A DNA stretch of 64,000 bases from Inquilinus sp052113205 (lineage in GTDB: Bacteria; Pseudomonadota; Alphaproteobacteria; DSM-16000; Inquilinaceae). Made by a program: the position numbers and the translations under genes. This document shows, piece by piece, positions 42,233-50,125 of the stretch; the first letter of the stretch is position 1, and every line of letters starts with the position of its first letter. The notes beneath the pieces are model-generated. The model saw only the letters and a list, made by a program, of their open reading frames with translations, was not told where the DNA came from and did not search any database. The stretch is from NCBI RefSeq assembly GCF_052113205.1, contig NZ_JBFRCU010000017.1, positions 1 through 64,000 on the forward strand, given 5' to 3'.

Positions 42233-43939
42233 ATGGACAAGCGCGGCCTGCGGAAGGGCCTGACCAGCTACGGCGATGCCGGCTTCTCGCTGTTCCTGCG
42301 CAAGGCCTTCATCAAGGCCATGGGCTATTCCGACGACGCGCTGGACCGGCCGATCATCGGCATCGTCGACACCGGCAGCGACTTCAACCCATGCCACGGC
42401 AACGTGCCGGCGCTGATCGAGGCGGTGAAGCGCGGGGTGATGCTGGCGGGCGGCATGCCGATGGCGTTCCCGACCATCTCGATCCACGAATCCTTCGCCC
42501 ACCCGACCAGCATGTTCCTGCGCAACCTGATGGCGATGGACACGGAGGAGATGATCCGGGCCCAGCCGATGGATGCGGTGGTGCTGATCGGCGGCTGCGA
42601 CAAGACCGTGCCGGCCCAGATCATGGCCGCGGCCAGCGCCGACCTGCCGGCGATCGTGCTGCCGACCGGCCCGATGGTGGTCGGGCACCACAAGGGCGAG
42701 GTGCTGGGCGCCTGCACCGACTGCCGGCGGCTGTGGGGCCGCTACCGGGCCGGCGAGATCGACGATGAGGAGATCGAGGCGGTGAACGGCCGGCTGGCGC
42801 CGTCGGTCGGCACCTGCATGGTGATGGGCACCGCCAGCACCATGGCGATCCTGGCCGAGACGCTGGGCCTGTCGCTGCCCGGCGCCGCCGCCATCCCGGC
42901 GACCCATGCCGACCGCATCCGCTGCGCCGAGGCCACTGGCCAGGCGGCGGCGCGGATGGCGGTTACCGGCGGGCCGCGGCCGTCCGAGATCCTGGGCCCC
43001 GGCGCCTTCCGCAACGCCATGGTGGCGCTGCAGGCGGTGGGTGGGTCGACCAACGGGCTGGTGCATCTGGCCGCCGTCGCCGGCCGGGTCGGGCAGCCCC
43101 TGGACTATGCCGAGTTCGACCGGATCGGGCGCGAGACGCCGGTGCTGATCGACCTCAAGCCCTCCGGCGCGCATTACATGGAGCATTTCCACCATGCCGG
43201 CGGCGTGCCGCACCTGCTGGCGGAGCTGCAGGACCTGCTAGACCTGACCGTGCCGACCGTGGCCGGCGGCACCCTGGCCGACACGCTGCCCAAGCCGGGC
43301 GAATGGCGCGACGAAGCGGTGATCCGGCCGCGGTCGAACCCGCTGAAGGCGCAAGGCGCCATGGCGGTGCTGCAGGGCAATTTGTGCCCGCGCGGCGCGG
43401 TGATCAAGCAGTCGGCGGCGACGGCGGCGCTGCTGCAGCACACCGGTCGGGCGGTGGTGTTCGAGTCGATCGAGGACATGGCGGCGCGGATCGACGATCC
43501 CGATCTCGACGTCGCGGCCGACGACGTGCTGGTGCTGTGCAGCGCCGGGCCGAAGGGCGCGCCGGGCATGCCGGAGGCCGGCTACCTGCCGATCCCGCGC
43601 AAGCTGGCGCAGCAGGGGGTCAAGGACATGGTCCGCCTGTCCGATGCGCGGATGAGCGGCACCGCCTTCGGCACCATCGTGCTGCACATCACGCCGGAAT
43701 CGGCGGATGGCGGGCCGCTGGCGCTGGTGCGCACCGGCGACCGGATCCGGCTCGACACCGCCGGCCGGCGGCTGGACCTGCTGGTCGACGACGCCGAGCT
43801 GGCCCGCCGCGCGGCCCAGGCGCCGCCGCCGAGGCCGGCGCCGGACCGCGGCTATGCCCGGCTGTTCCACGACAGCGTGCTGCAGGCCGATGAGGGCTGC
43901 GATTTCGACTTCCTGGTGCCCGGCCGGAAGGCCGGCTGA
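42233..43939 (+). CDS. IlvD/Edd-family dehydratase (sugar-acid dehydratase, L-arabonate type)
   Basis: The 568-aa protein has the IlvD/Edd layout with three cluster cysteines: DFNPCHGN, IGGCDKTVPAQ, and CTDCRRLWGRY/VGTCMVMGTASTM. It also has a C-terminal swivelling domain with DARMSGTAFGTIVLHITPESADGGPLALVRTGDRI (shown in part). Members dehydrate dihydroxyacids or sugar acids with an iron-sulfur cluster and magnesium. The partner immediately downstream is a DapA-family enzyme, the usual arrangement for pentonate degradation, so L-arabonate or a related sugar acid is more likely than the branched-chain amino acid role. Confidence 0.9.
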   Translation: MDKRGLRKGLTSYGDAGFSLFLRKAFIKAMGYSDDALDRPIIGIVDTGSDFNPCHGNVPALIEAVKRGVMLAGGMPMAFPTISIHESFAHPTSMFLRNLMAMDTEEMIRAQPMDAVVLIGGCDKTVPAQIMAAASADLPAIVLPTGPMVVGHHKGEVLGACTDCRRLWGRYRAGEIDDEEIEAVNGRLAPSVGTCMVMGTASTMAILAETLGLSLPGAAAIPATHADRIRCAEATGQAAARMAVTGGPRPSEILGPGAFRNAMVALQAVGGSTNGLVHLAAVAGRVGQPLDYAEFDRIGRETPVLIDLKPSGAHYMEHFHHAGGVPHLLAELQDLLDLTVPTVAGGTLADTLPKPGEWRDEAVIRPRSNPLKAQGAMAVLQGNLCPRGAVIKQSAATAALLQHTGRAVVFESIEDMAARIDDPDLDVAADDVLVLCSAGPKGAPGMPEAGYLPIPRKLAQQGVKDMVRLSDARMSGTAFGTIVLHITPESADGGPLALVRTGDRIRLDTAGRRLDLLVDDAELARRAAQAPPPRPAPDRGYARLFHDSVLQADEGCDFDFLVPGRKAG

Positions 43940-43963
43940 ACCGACCGACTGAGGATGGCCTCC

Positions 43964-44875
43964 ATGCCGAGACTGACCGGCGTCATCGCCGCCGCCGCCA
44001 CGCCGCTGCGCGACGATCTCTCCATCGATCATGAGCGGCTGGTCATGCATTGCCGCTGGCTGCTCGGCGACGGCGGCTGCGACGCCGTCAACCTGCTCGG
44101 CACCACCGGCGAGGCGACATCCTTCTCGCTCGAGCAGCGGCTGGCGGCGATGCGGGTGGTGGCCGAGGCCGGCCTGCCGATGCACCGCTTCATGGTCGGC
44201 ACCGGCGCCTCGGCGCTGGCCGATGCGGTGCGGCTGACCGCGGAGGCCAAGGCGCTGGGCTTTGCCGGGGCGCTGCTGCTGCCGCCCTTCTACTACAAGG
44301 GCATCGACGATGAGAGCCTGGCGGCCTATGTCGACACGGTGATCGACCGGGTCGGGGCCGAGGGGCTCGGCCTCTACCTCTATCACATCCCGCAGAACAC
44401 CGGCGTGCCCTGGCCGATCGAGGTGGTGGCGCGGCTGGCCGAGCGGCATCCGGGCACCCTGGCCGGGCTGAAGGATTCCTCAGGCGACATCGCCTATTCG
44501 ACCGATCTGGCCGGGCGGGTGCCGGGCATCGCAGTGTTCCCGAGCTCCGAGGCCACGCTGGGTCTGACGAAGGAGCGCGGCTTCGCCGGCTGCATCTCGG
44601 CCACCACCAACGTCACCGGCCCCCTGGCCCGGATCGCCTTCCACCAGGCCGGCAGTCCGGAGGCGGAGACCGCGGTGGCCGCCGCCGCGGCGGTGCGGGC
44701 CGCGCTGAGCACCGTCACCCTGGTGGCGGCGGTCAAGGACACGGTGGCCGAGATCCATGGCGACGCCGCCTGGCGCCGGCCGCACCCGCCGCTGCGTCCG
44801 CTGACCGAGGCCGAGCGCCGGACCCTGCGCGAGGCGCTGGCCGGAACCGAGTATCCGCAGCTGTTCGGGCGCTGA
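43964..44875 (+). CDS. DapA-family lyase/dehydratase (2-keto-3-deoxy sugar-acid enzyme)
   Basis: I choose the ATG at 43964, which has GAGG 9 nt upstream; the ATG at 43955 directly abuts that GAGG. The 303-aa TIM-barrel protein has the DHDPS/NAL family motifs: GVIAAAATPLRDDLSID, LLGTTGEATSFSLEQR (substrate carboxyl site), LYHIPQNTGV (catalytic Tyr) and LAGLKDSSGD (Schiff-base Lys). After an IlvD/Edd dehydratase it probably acts on the 2-keto-3-deoxy acid, either as a dehydratase to an oxoglutarate semialdehyde or as an aldolase. Lysine synthesis is unlikely from context. Confidence 0.88.
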   Translation: MPRLTGVIAAAATPLRDDLSIDHERLVMHCRWLLGDGGCDAVNLLGTTGEATSFSLEQRLAAMRVVAEAGLPMHRFMVGTGASALADAVRLTAEAKALGFAGALLLPPFYYKGIDDESLAAYVDTVIDRVGAEGLGLYLYHIPQNTGVPWPIEVVARLAERHPGTLAGLKDSSGDIAYSTDLAGRVPGIAVFPSSEATLGLTKERGFAGCISATTNVTGPLARIAFHQAGSPEAETAVAAAAAVRAALSTVTLVAAVKDTVAEIHGDAAWRRPHPPLRPLTEAERRTLREALAGTEYPQLFGR

Positions 44876-44911
44876 GGGGCGGAGAGTGATGGCGCTCCCC
44901 ATCCTCTTGGC

Positions 44912-44983
44912 CGTCATTCCCGCGAAAGCGGGAATCTCTCGCCGGTCTGACGTGACGAGATCCCCGCTTTCGCGGGGATGACG
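44912..44983. repeat. TCATTCCCGCGAAAGC intergenic repeat, copy 1
   Basis: The 72-nt element begins CGTCATTCCCGCGAAAGCGG and ends CCCCGCTTTCGCGGGGATGACG, so its ends are inverted. Each half also has its own hairpin (CCCGC-gaaa-GCGGG and CCCCG-ctttc-GCGGGG region). A second copy lies at 51207-51277. The type is common in alphaproteobacterial intergenic DNA. Confidence 0.85.
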
Positions 44984-45028
44984 AGGGTTTTGGTATATGC
45001 AAGCCGGAGCGGCGCGCGGACGCGCGCA

Positions 45029-45069
45029 GCCCCTCCCCCAACCCCCTCTCGCAAGGGGAGGGGGAGAGT
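45029..45069. repeat. C-rich/G-rich intergenic repeat unit
   Basis: CCCCTCCCCCAACCCCCTCT followed by CGCAAGGGGAGGGGGAGAG forms an imperfect hairpin. It matches the paired units in the shc-hpnG gap at 24310-24480, showing that the family is dispersed in this genome. Confidence 0.6.
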
Positions 45070-45088
45070 GGAAGGGAAAGGTGGCTTC

Positions 45089-45170
45089 GTAGGTTGGGTT
45101 CGCGGCAAGCGAACCCAACAGGCCATGGCGCGGCGGCGAGATGTTGGGTTCGAAGGCGAACCCAACCTAC
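45089..45170. repeat. Nested inverted repeat GTAGGTTGGGTTCGC
   Basis: The 15-nt arms GTAGGTTGGGTTCGC (45089-45103) and GCGAACCCAACCTAC (45156-45170) are perfectly inverted. Between them each arm has a shorter partner (GCGAACCCAACA and TGTTGGGTTCG), so the element can fold as one long stem or as two separate hairpins. It lies just past the stops of two convergent genes. Confidence 0.75.
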
Positions 45171-45191
45171 GCGGTCACGCCGCACCAGCGC

Positions 45192-45857
45192 TCAGCTGCT
45201 GTCCGGTTCCGCTGGCTTAGGCATAGGCCGGCCGACGCCGGACTCATCCGGCGGGTGGGGCCAGCCCTCTGCGGGTTCGCGATCGTCAGCCTCGGTGGGC
45301 TCCGCCTCCGTCTCGGCAACGTCGTCCATACCCTGCGGCTGCCGGATCGGATGCGGCGGGCGGCCGATCTTGCGGCACACCGCTTTCAGGAACTCCTCCG
45401 GCGACAGCGTGTCGATCTGCACGTCCAGGATCTCGTCCTCGACCAGCCTCTCCCGCACCAGCTTCCGCACACGTTCGACGTCGTCGGCGTCGTCCGGCTT
45501 CGTCACCGCCTGGACCACCGCCTCCGCGGCCTGCTCCCGGCGCTGCCGCCGGCGCTCCTGCTCGCCCGATGCCTTGCGCTTTTCCCGGCGCATCAGATAG
45601 TCGGTCCGGATCCGCTCGGTCATCGCCAGCGACAGCCGCACCGACCGGGACAGCCGCGACTGCGTCAGCCCGAAATCCGGTGTGTCCGGCCCCGCGGGCG
45701 TCCTGTCCTGCTGCCGCTCGATCATCCGCTTGGTGCGCAGGTCGGACTGGACCAGTTCGCGCAGCGCATCCAGCGCCCATCCCGTCCAATGCATGTCGGC
45801 GTCGGTCGGCCGGATCTCGTCGGAGTCGGGTTGCGCCATGTCCATAGAACGTATCAT
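45192..45857 (-). CDS. Hypothetical charged protein
   Basis: The 221-aa protein is soluble and not recognised. Residues about 85-115 are strongly basic and helical (TDYLMRREKRKASGEQERRRQRREQA, shown in part). Residues 115-170 are acidic/helical (KPDDADDVERVRKLVRERLVEDEILDVQIDTLSPEEFLKAVCRKIG in part). The last 45 residues are Pro/Glu/Asp-rich and probably disordered. The N-terminal part with WTGWALDALRELVQSDL could be a small folded helix pair. Several Met codons (45857, 45845, 45839) could start it. Codon use is normal for the window. No function can be given. Confidence 0.65.
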   Translation of the reverse strand: MIRSMDMAQPDSDEIRPTDADMHWTGWALDALRELVQSDLRTKRMIERQQDRTPAGPDTPDFGLTQSRLSRSVRLSLAMTERIRTDYLMRREKRKASGEQERRRQRREQAAEAVVQAVTKPDDADDVERVRKLVRERLVEDEILDVQIDTLSPEEFLKAVCRKIGRPPHPIRQPQGMDDVAETEAEPTEADDREPAEGWPHPPDESGVGRPMPKPAEPDSS

Positions 45858-45917
45858 GAACGATAGCAGCCGGTAATACTACTGCGATCGTGCTCGCCGC
45901 CAGCGCACCCAGCGGGT

Positions 45918-46415
45918 CTACACCGCCCGCCAGTCTCCGAAGGTGGCGGCCTGGCCGTGCAGAGTGCCGGCCTCGTCGATCAGCTGCCAGACGATGGCGC
46001 TCTCGATCCGGAAGCGGCGGCCCGACCTGGCGATGCGGATGCCGCGATAGTCGCCGATGAAGCCGTCGCGGGTAACGGCGTCCAGCAGGCGCTGCCGCTC
46101 CGCCCGGTCCGGCGCCTCGGCCGAGAGGCGGGAGGACAGGCCGGTGAACTCGTCCCAGCCATATTCGAAGCAGGCCTGGGCCGCCCGGTTGGCGTAGACG
46201 AAGCGCGGGTCGGCCGCGGTGTTGTGGGCGAGTACGCAGAAGGGAGCGTCGTCGTACAGCCAGCGCGCCCGGGCTGCGTCGTCGTCTCCGACGTCGTCCG
46301 GCAGCAGCGGCGCGCCGACCAGCCGGGCATGACTGCCGGCCAGGAGGCGCAGGAAATCGGGATCGCGGGCCAGGCCCGCGGGACGGAGGCGCGGGGCGCG
46401 GAGAGGCTGGGCCAT
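45918..46415 (-). CDS. MEKHLA-domain protein
   Basis: The 165-aa protein is a MEKHLA domain, a PAS-related fold: FLRLLAGSHARLVGAPLLPDD, ARWLYDDAPFCVLAHNTAADPRFVYANRAAQACFEYGWDEFTGL (shown in part; the NRAAQ/WDEF region is the core), and RDGFIGDYRGIRIARSGRRFRIESAIVWQLID. Small MEKHLA proteins are found in bacteria near metabolic genes; a ligand-sensing role is assumed but unproven. The start codon overlaps the stop of the thiamine-diphosphate enzyme by one base (TGATG), so the two are translated together. Confidence 0.85.
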   Translation of the reverse strand: MAQPLRAPRLRPAGLARDPDFLRLLAGSHARLVGAPLLPDDVGDDDAARARWLYDDAPFCVLAHNTAADPRFVYANRAAQACFEYGWDEFTGLSSRLSAEAPDRAERQRLLDAVTRDGFIGDYRGIRIARSGRRFRIESAIVWQLIDEAGTLHGQAATFGDWRAV

Positions 46416-48154
46416 CACAGGTTGCTCGCTCTCGGATTGATGCCGAGGATGTGCCCGGCATCGACCGGCACCGTGACCAGGGTCGAGGTCGTGGCGCTGC
46501 GATGGGCGTCGAGGATGTCGTCCAGATTGCCGAGGTCGGGGTGGAGCGCGGCCGAGCGCCAGCCGCAGGCGCCGGCCATGGCGGCGAAATCCATCCGGGC
46601 CAGGCGGTGGTGGCGGCGCGAGGCCGGCGCGTCCGGGATGATCGTGTGCACCCCCTGCTCGATGATGCCATAGCTGGCGTTGTCGAGCAGGAACAGCAGG
46701 ATCCCCAGGTCGCTGGCCTCCGCCAGATATCCGGCGAACAGACGGAAGCAGCCGTCGCCGGTGAAGCCGACGACATCGCTGTCCGGTGCTGCCAGCCTGG
46801 CGCCGATGGCCAGGCCGAGCACATTGCCCATGGCCGAGCCGCGATACAGCGAGAAGAAGCGCGCCTGCGGGTGGGGGCGCTGGACCACATATTGGCGGTC
46901 CTTGTAGGCCAGGCAGACGTCGTCGAAGCCGATGGTGCCCGGCCGCCAGCGGGCGTCCAGCGCCCGGAACAGTGCGGCCATGTCGACATGGCCTGGCCTG
47001 GGCGCCCCGGGATGGCGCGTGTTGAGGTCGTCCGGCGCCGGGCCGGTCCGGCGGGTCTCCGGCGGGTGCCGTTCGAGCCGGCCGAGCAGGGACCGGAGCG
47101 CCGTCTCCAGCGGAGCGACGAGCTGCCGGTAAGCGCCGGCGGCACGATGGCCGAAGCCGCCGTCGACCTGGCCGTAGCCGTCCGGCAGGCCGGTCAGGAT
47201 GAAGGTATCGCCGGCGGCATAGGGGGCGTGGTTGACCGTGTACTCGTCCGGGCAGGCCCCGAGCACCAGCAGCACGTCCTCCGCCCCGATGCCCTGCCAG
47301 AGCCGAATCGCCGCGTCGTTGCCGCCGAAGGAGATAGTGCCGTGGCCGTGGGGATTGCCGCGCTCGACCCCGTTGGCGCCGTTGATGCTCCAGACGATCG
47401 GGCTCCCGAGCCGCTCGCACAGGCGGGAGGTCAGTTGCGGCGCGTTGGGATACCGCGCCAGCTCCTCGCCGGCGAGGATGACGACGCGCCGGCCGCGGAT
47501 GCGCCGGCAGAATGCGTCCGCGAAAGCTTCCGCTTCGGCCAAGGCGAGCGCCGGATCCGGCTGCGGCGGCGCGCGATGCGGGGCCATTTCGGTCCTGAGC
47601 GCGCCATGGTCGAGGACCAGGACGACCGGCTTGCAGCGCTGCAGCTGGGCATGGGCCTGGCGCAACTGCCGGTTCATGGTCGCGGCGTCGTCCAGCACGA
47701 AGACGCCGTCCGGCAGCTCGGCGCGCAGCTGCGCCAGCATGTTGCTGCCGTGGCGGCTGGTGTCCTGCAGCGGGGACAGGCCTTCGGTCGCTTCCGGCGA
47801 GGCCGGAACGATGTAGACCGCCGGGATGTCGTGCAGCTTGGCGTCGCTGAGGCCGCAGCCCAGCAGCTTGGTCGCCGCGCCGGTGGTCGCGATGCAGGCG
47901 CCGATGCGGCCGGACGCCAGATAGGTGCCGAGCGGCACGAAGCCGGCGGCATATTCGCCGAGCGACAGGAAGCGCATCCCCTCAGGTTCGCCCAGGCCGG
48001 CCGCATCCTCTCCCGCCTGGAGCGGCGCGAGCTTTTCCAGGAACCGGATCGCCCCGCCGCCGGTGACGCCGGCACAGACCTCGATGCCCCATGACTCCAG
48101 CGTCGCCACCAGGGTCTCGTAGCCGGTCACGGTTTCCGCAATATGAATATCCAT
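46415..48154 (-). CDS. Thiamine-diphosphate-dependent enzyme of the acetolactate synthase/decarboxylase superfamily
   Basis: The 579-aa protein has the three-domain layout of this superfamily. The N-terminal Pyr domain has YETLVATLESWGIEVCAGVTGGG, the catalytic Glu in SLGEYAAGF, and TTGAATKLLGCGLSDAKLHDIPAVYIV. The middle domain has VILAGEELARYPNAPQL. The C-terminal PP domain carries the GDG motif FTGDGCFRLFAGYLAEASDLGILLFLLDNASYG (shown in part), and then HHRLARMDFAAMAGACGW. The substrate cannot be named: the sequence is not a standard acetolactate synthase, and a small-molecule pathway role is suggested by the LeuA-like gene 52 nt upstream and the MEKHLA gene downstream. Confidence 0.85.
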   Translation of the reverse strand: MDIHIAETVTGYETLVATLESWGIEVCAGVTGGGAIRFLEKLAPLQAGEDAAGLGEPEGMRFLSLGEYAAGFVPLGTYLASGRIGACIATTGAATKLLGCGLSDAKLHDIPAVYIVPASPEATEGLSPLQDTSRHGSNMLAQLRAELPDGVFVLDDAATMNRQLRQAHAQLQRCKPVVLVLDHGALRTEMAPHRAPPQPDPALALAEAEAFADAFCRRIRGRRVVILAGEELARYPNAPQLTSRLCERLGSPIVWSINGANGVERGNPHGHGTISFGGNDAAIRLWQGIGAEDVLLVLGACPDEYTVNHAPYAAGDTFILTGLPDGYGQVDGGFGHRAAGAYRQLVAPLETALRSLLGRLERHPPETRRTGPAPDDLNTRHPGAPRPGHVDMAALFRALDARWRPGTIGFDDVCLAYKDRQYVVQRPHPQARFFSLYRGSAMGNVLGLAIGARLAAPDSDVVGFTGDGCFRLFAGYLAEASDLGILLFLLDNASYGIIEQGVHTIIPDAPASRRHHRLARMDFAAMAGACGWRSAALHPDLGNLDDILDAHRSATTSTLVTVPVDAGHILGINPRASNL

Positions 48155-48206
48155 GCGAACGCCTCGTGTTCACGCTATCGTGATTTATTCTGTCGAAAGC
48201 CTCTAT

Positions 48207-49382
48207 TCAGGCCGGCAGCGCCGCTTCCACCGTGTTCTGCAGGACCAGGGAGCGCAGCTTGCTGTCGCTGCAGATGGGTTCTTCCGACGCCGTCAGCTCG
48301 CGATAGATCGACTCGACCAAGCCTGGTGTCGGCGCCAGGCCGAAGGCCTCGATCTTCGCCTTCAGCGCGTGCCGGCCGGAATGACGGCTGATCACCATCC
48401 GCCGCTCGGCGCCGAACCGGTCCGGCTCCAGGAACTCGTAGGTCTGGGGGTTGCGGATGATCGCGGCCTGGTGGATGCCCGCCGCGGTGGCGAAGGCATT
48501 CTCGCCGATGATGGCCTTGCCGCGCGCCATCGGCAGGCCGAGGCTCTCGATCAGCAGCCGGCAGGCGGCATAGACCCGGCCGACATCGATGGTCGTCGAC
48601 CGGTTGAAATGCATCGGATGGGCGGTCAGGGCGGCGACCACCTCCTCCAGGGCACAGTTGCCGGCGCGCTCGCCGATGCCGCACAGCGTCACCTGGATCT
48701 CGTCGATGCCCGCCTCGATGGCGGCGAGGGTGTTGGCGACGGCCAGACCGAGATCGTCATGGGCGTGCATGGCGACCTTGACCCCTAGCGGCACGCTCGC
48801 CCGCACGATGTCGACCAGACCCACCACCCGGCCGGGCAGCAGGCAGCCGACGGTGTCCGGGATCAGGATCATCGTGGCGCCGGCCCGGGCCGCGACTTCG
48901 CACATCGCGCCGAGGAACTCCGGGGCGGCCCGGGTGGCATCCTCGGGGGCGACGCAGATGTCGTCGAAGCCGATCTGCCGGGCCAGCTCGACGGCGCTCT
49001 CGATCTCCTCCAGCGCCTGCTGGTGCGTGATCTGGCGCTTGTGGCGCAGGTGGATCTCGGAGGCGACGCCGAGGATCTCGATCTGCGATGCGCGGGCCGG
49101 CTCCACGGCTTTGGCGGCGGCCTCGATGTCGGTGCGGTTGGCCCGGGCGAAGGCGCAGATCCGGCTGTCGCGCACGGCTTCCGCGATGGCGCGCACGGCG
49201 GCAAGGTCGTTGTCGGACGCCGCCGGGAAGCCTGCCTCGATGGTGTTCACCCCGAGCGCTTCGAGCTCGCGGGCGATGCGCAGCTTCTGCTGCAGCGACA
49301 TGGCATTGCCGGGCGCCTGCTCGCCGTCGCGCAGGCTGGTGTCGAAGATCGTCAGCGGCCTCTGCAATGAAACAGTCGACAC
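48207..49382 (-). CDS. LeuA/homocitrate-synthase-type condensing enzyme without the regulatory domain
   Basis: The start is a GTG at 49382 with GGAGG 7 nt upstream, giving 391 aa. The protein has the DRE-TIM family signature FDTSLRDGEQAPG, GVNTIEAGFPAAS, HAHDDLGLAVANTLAAIEAGIDEIQVTLCGIGERAGNCALEEVV (shown in part; the metal-binding His-x-His), and SRHSGRHALKAKIEAFG. It condenses acetyl-CoA with a 2-oxo acid. It lacks the C-terminal leucine-binding domain of 2-isopropylmalate synthase, like NifV, citramalate or phosphonomethylmalate synthases. With no nif or leu genes near it, the 2-oxo acid is unknown. It is the first gene of a trio with the thiamine enzyme and MEKHLA protein. Confidence 0.85.
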   Translation of the reverse strand: MSTVSLQRPLTIFDTSLRDGEQAPGNAMSLQQKLRIARELEALGVNTIEAGFPAASDNDLAAVRAIAEAVRDSRICAFARANRTDIEAAAKAVEPARASQIEILGVASEIHLRHKRQITHQQALEEIESAVELARQIGFDDICVAPEDATRAAPEFLGAMCEVAARAGATMILIPDTVGCLLPGRVVGLVDIVRASVPLGVKVAMHAHDDLGLAVANTLAAIEAGIDEIQVTLCGIGERAGNCALEEVVAALTAHPMHFNRSTTIDVGRVYAACRLLIESLGLPMARGKAIIGENAFATAAGIHQAAIIRNPQTYEFLEPDRFGAERRMVISRHSGRHALKAKIEAFGLAPTPGLVESIYRELTASEEPICSDSKLRSLVLQNTVEAALPA

Positions 49383-49807
49383 GATCGAACCTCCATTGCC
49401 CCGAGTTCAGGGCGTGAATTGCTTCACCCGATCCGTCGTCGCTCGCGGTGACGGAGCCGGATCGGTGCGGCAATCATGTTGTTGGGTGCAGTTGTCTTGG
49501 CCTTATTCGCGCGGCGCGAATATAGTTGAGAATGCATGATCTGTTTGTCCGATGTTACTTACGCCATCGGAGTTTTCAGAGTCAAAAGATTCCTTATCTC
49601 AAAAAATGCAATCAATTTTATTTGAATGATGGGAGAGAGGGAGGAAAATGCATTGATTTTATCGCGATATTAGGATTTCTGTCATGATATTCTCTGCCTA
49701 TTGTTGCGGCATATGCTCAAAATACGGCAAATGTTAATTTCGACGGCTCTGCCCCGAAGATGCGGAGTGGCGTTGCGAATCGAATAAGTATCCGCTTATA
49801 TGAGCGC
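49383..49807. promoter_or_regulatory. 425-nt AT-rich intergenic region with a 19-bp palindrome
   Basis: No gene is visible. From about 49520 to 49740 the DNA is strikingly AT-rich for this genome, with TCTCAAAAAATGCAATCAAT and AAAATGCATTGATTTTATCG as two related segments. TATTCGCGC-G-GCGCGAATA at 49504-49522 is a perfect inverted repeat about 120 nt upstream of the LeuA-like gene. It is the likely promoter region of both that minus-strand gene and the plus-strand ArsR unit. Possible reasons for the base composition are foreign origin or a nucleoid-protein target. Confidence 0.55.
49784..49799. promoter_or_regulatory. Candidate ArsR operator ATAAG-N6-CTTAT
   Basis: ATAAG at 49784-49788 and CTTAT at 49795-49799 form an inverted repeat that ends 8 nt before the ArsR start codon. 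Position and form suit autorepression by the ArsR/SmtB-type regulator encoded immediately downstream. Confidence 0.45.
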
Positions 49808-50125
49808 ATGACCGCGCCCGAGATCTTCCAGGCCCTGGCCGACCCGACCCGCCGCGCCGTGTTCGAGCGGCTGGCCGCCGGCGAGCTGAGCGTGACCGAG
49901 CTGAAGGCCGGCTTCGCCGTGTCGCAGCCGGCGATCTCGCAGCATCTCGCAGCCCTGCGCCGGGCCGGGCTGGTGGCGGAGCGGCGCGACGGCCGCTTCG
50001 TCTACTACCGCGCGGCGCCGGAGGGCCTGGCGCCGCTGGCCGGCTGGATCGACCGCTACCGCGCCTTCTGGCCCGAGAAGGTGGCGCGCCTGAAGTCCCT
50101 GCTCGAGGATATGGATGATGCGTGA
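49808..50125 (+). CDS. ArsR/SmtB-family winged-helix regulator
   Basis: The start is the ATG at 49808 (MTAPEIFQALADPTRRAVFERLAAGELSVTEL in part). The 105-aa protein has the ArsR winged helix with the recognition helix AVSQPAISQHLAALRRAGLVAERRDGRFVYYRAA (shown in part). It lacks the Cys ligands of arsenic or cadmium sensors, so it belongs to the non-metal group that is usually coupled to a SRPBCC/AHSA1 gene. That gene follows and overlaps by 11 nt, confirming the pair. Confidence 0.92.
   Translation: MTAPEIFQALADPTRRAVFERLAAGELSVTELKAGFAVSQPAISQHLAALRRAGLVAERRDGRFVYYRAAPEGLAPLAGWIDRYRAFWPEKVARLKSLLEDMDDA

Larger units (their letters stand above)
44876..45191. other. 316-nt gene-free stretch built almost wholly of repeats
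   Basis: The gap between the DapA-family gene and the convergent hypothetical gene contains no gene. It holds three different repeat types side by side: a TCATTCCCGCGAAAGC element (44912-44983), a C/G-rich unit (about 45029-45069) and a nested GTAGGTTGGGTTCGC palindrome (45089-45170). These are listed separately. Confidence 0.8.

Noticed and set aside
40214..43213. A 999-codon minus-strand frame opposite the WYL regulator and dehydratase genes
   Set aside because: It is antisense to well-defined genes, with low-complexity His/Arg/Gln/Gly-rich translation typical of shadow frames in GC-rich DNA.
45192..45857. Treating the charged hypothetical protein as a remnant or antisense artefact
   Set aside because: Codon use, an uninterrupted frame and the lack of a better frame on the other strand support a real gene, so it was kept at moderate confidence.
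48207..49382. Phosphonomethylmalate synthase extending the phosphonate pathway
   Set aside because: The LeuA-like enzyme could in principle use phosphonopyruvate, but it lies 33 kb from pepM and is coupled to a different enzyme set, so no support exists beyond family membership.
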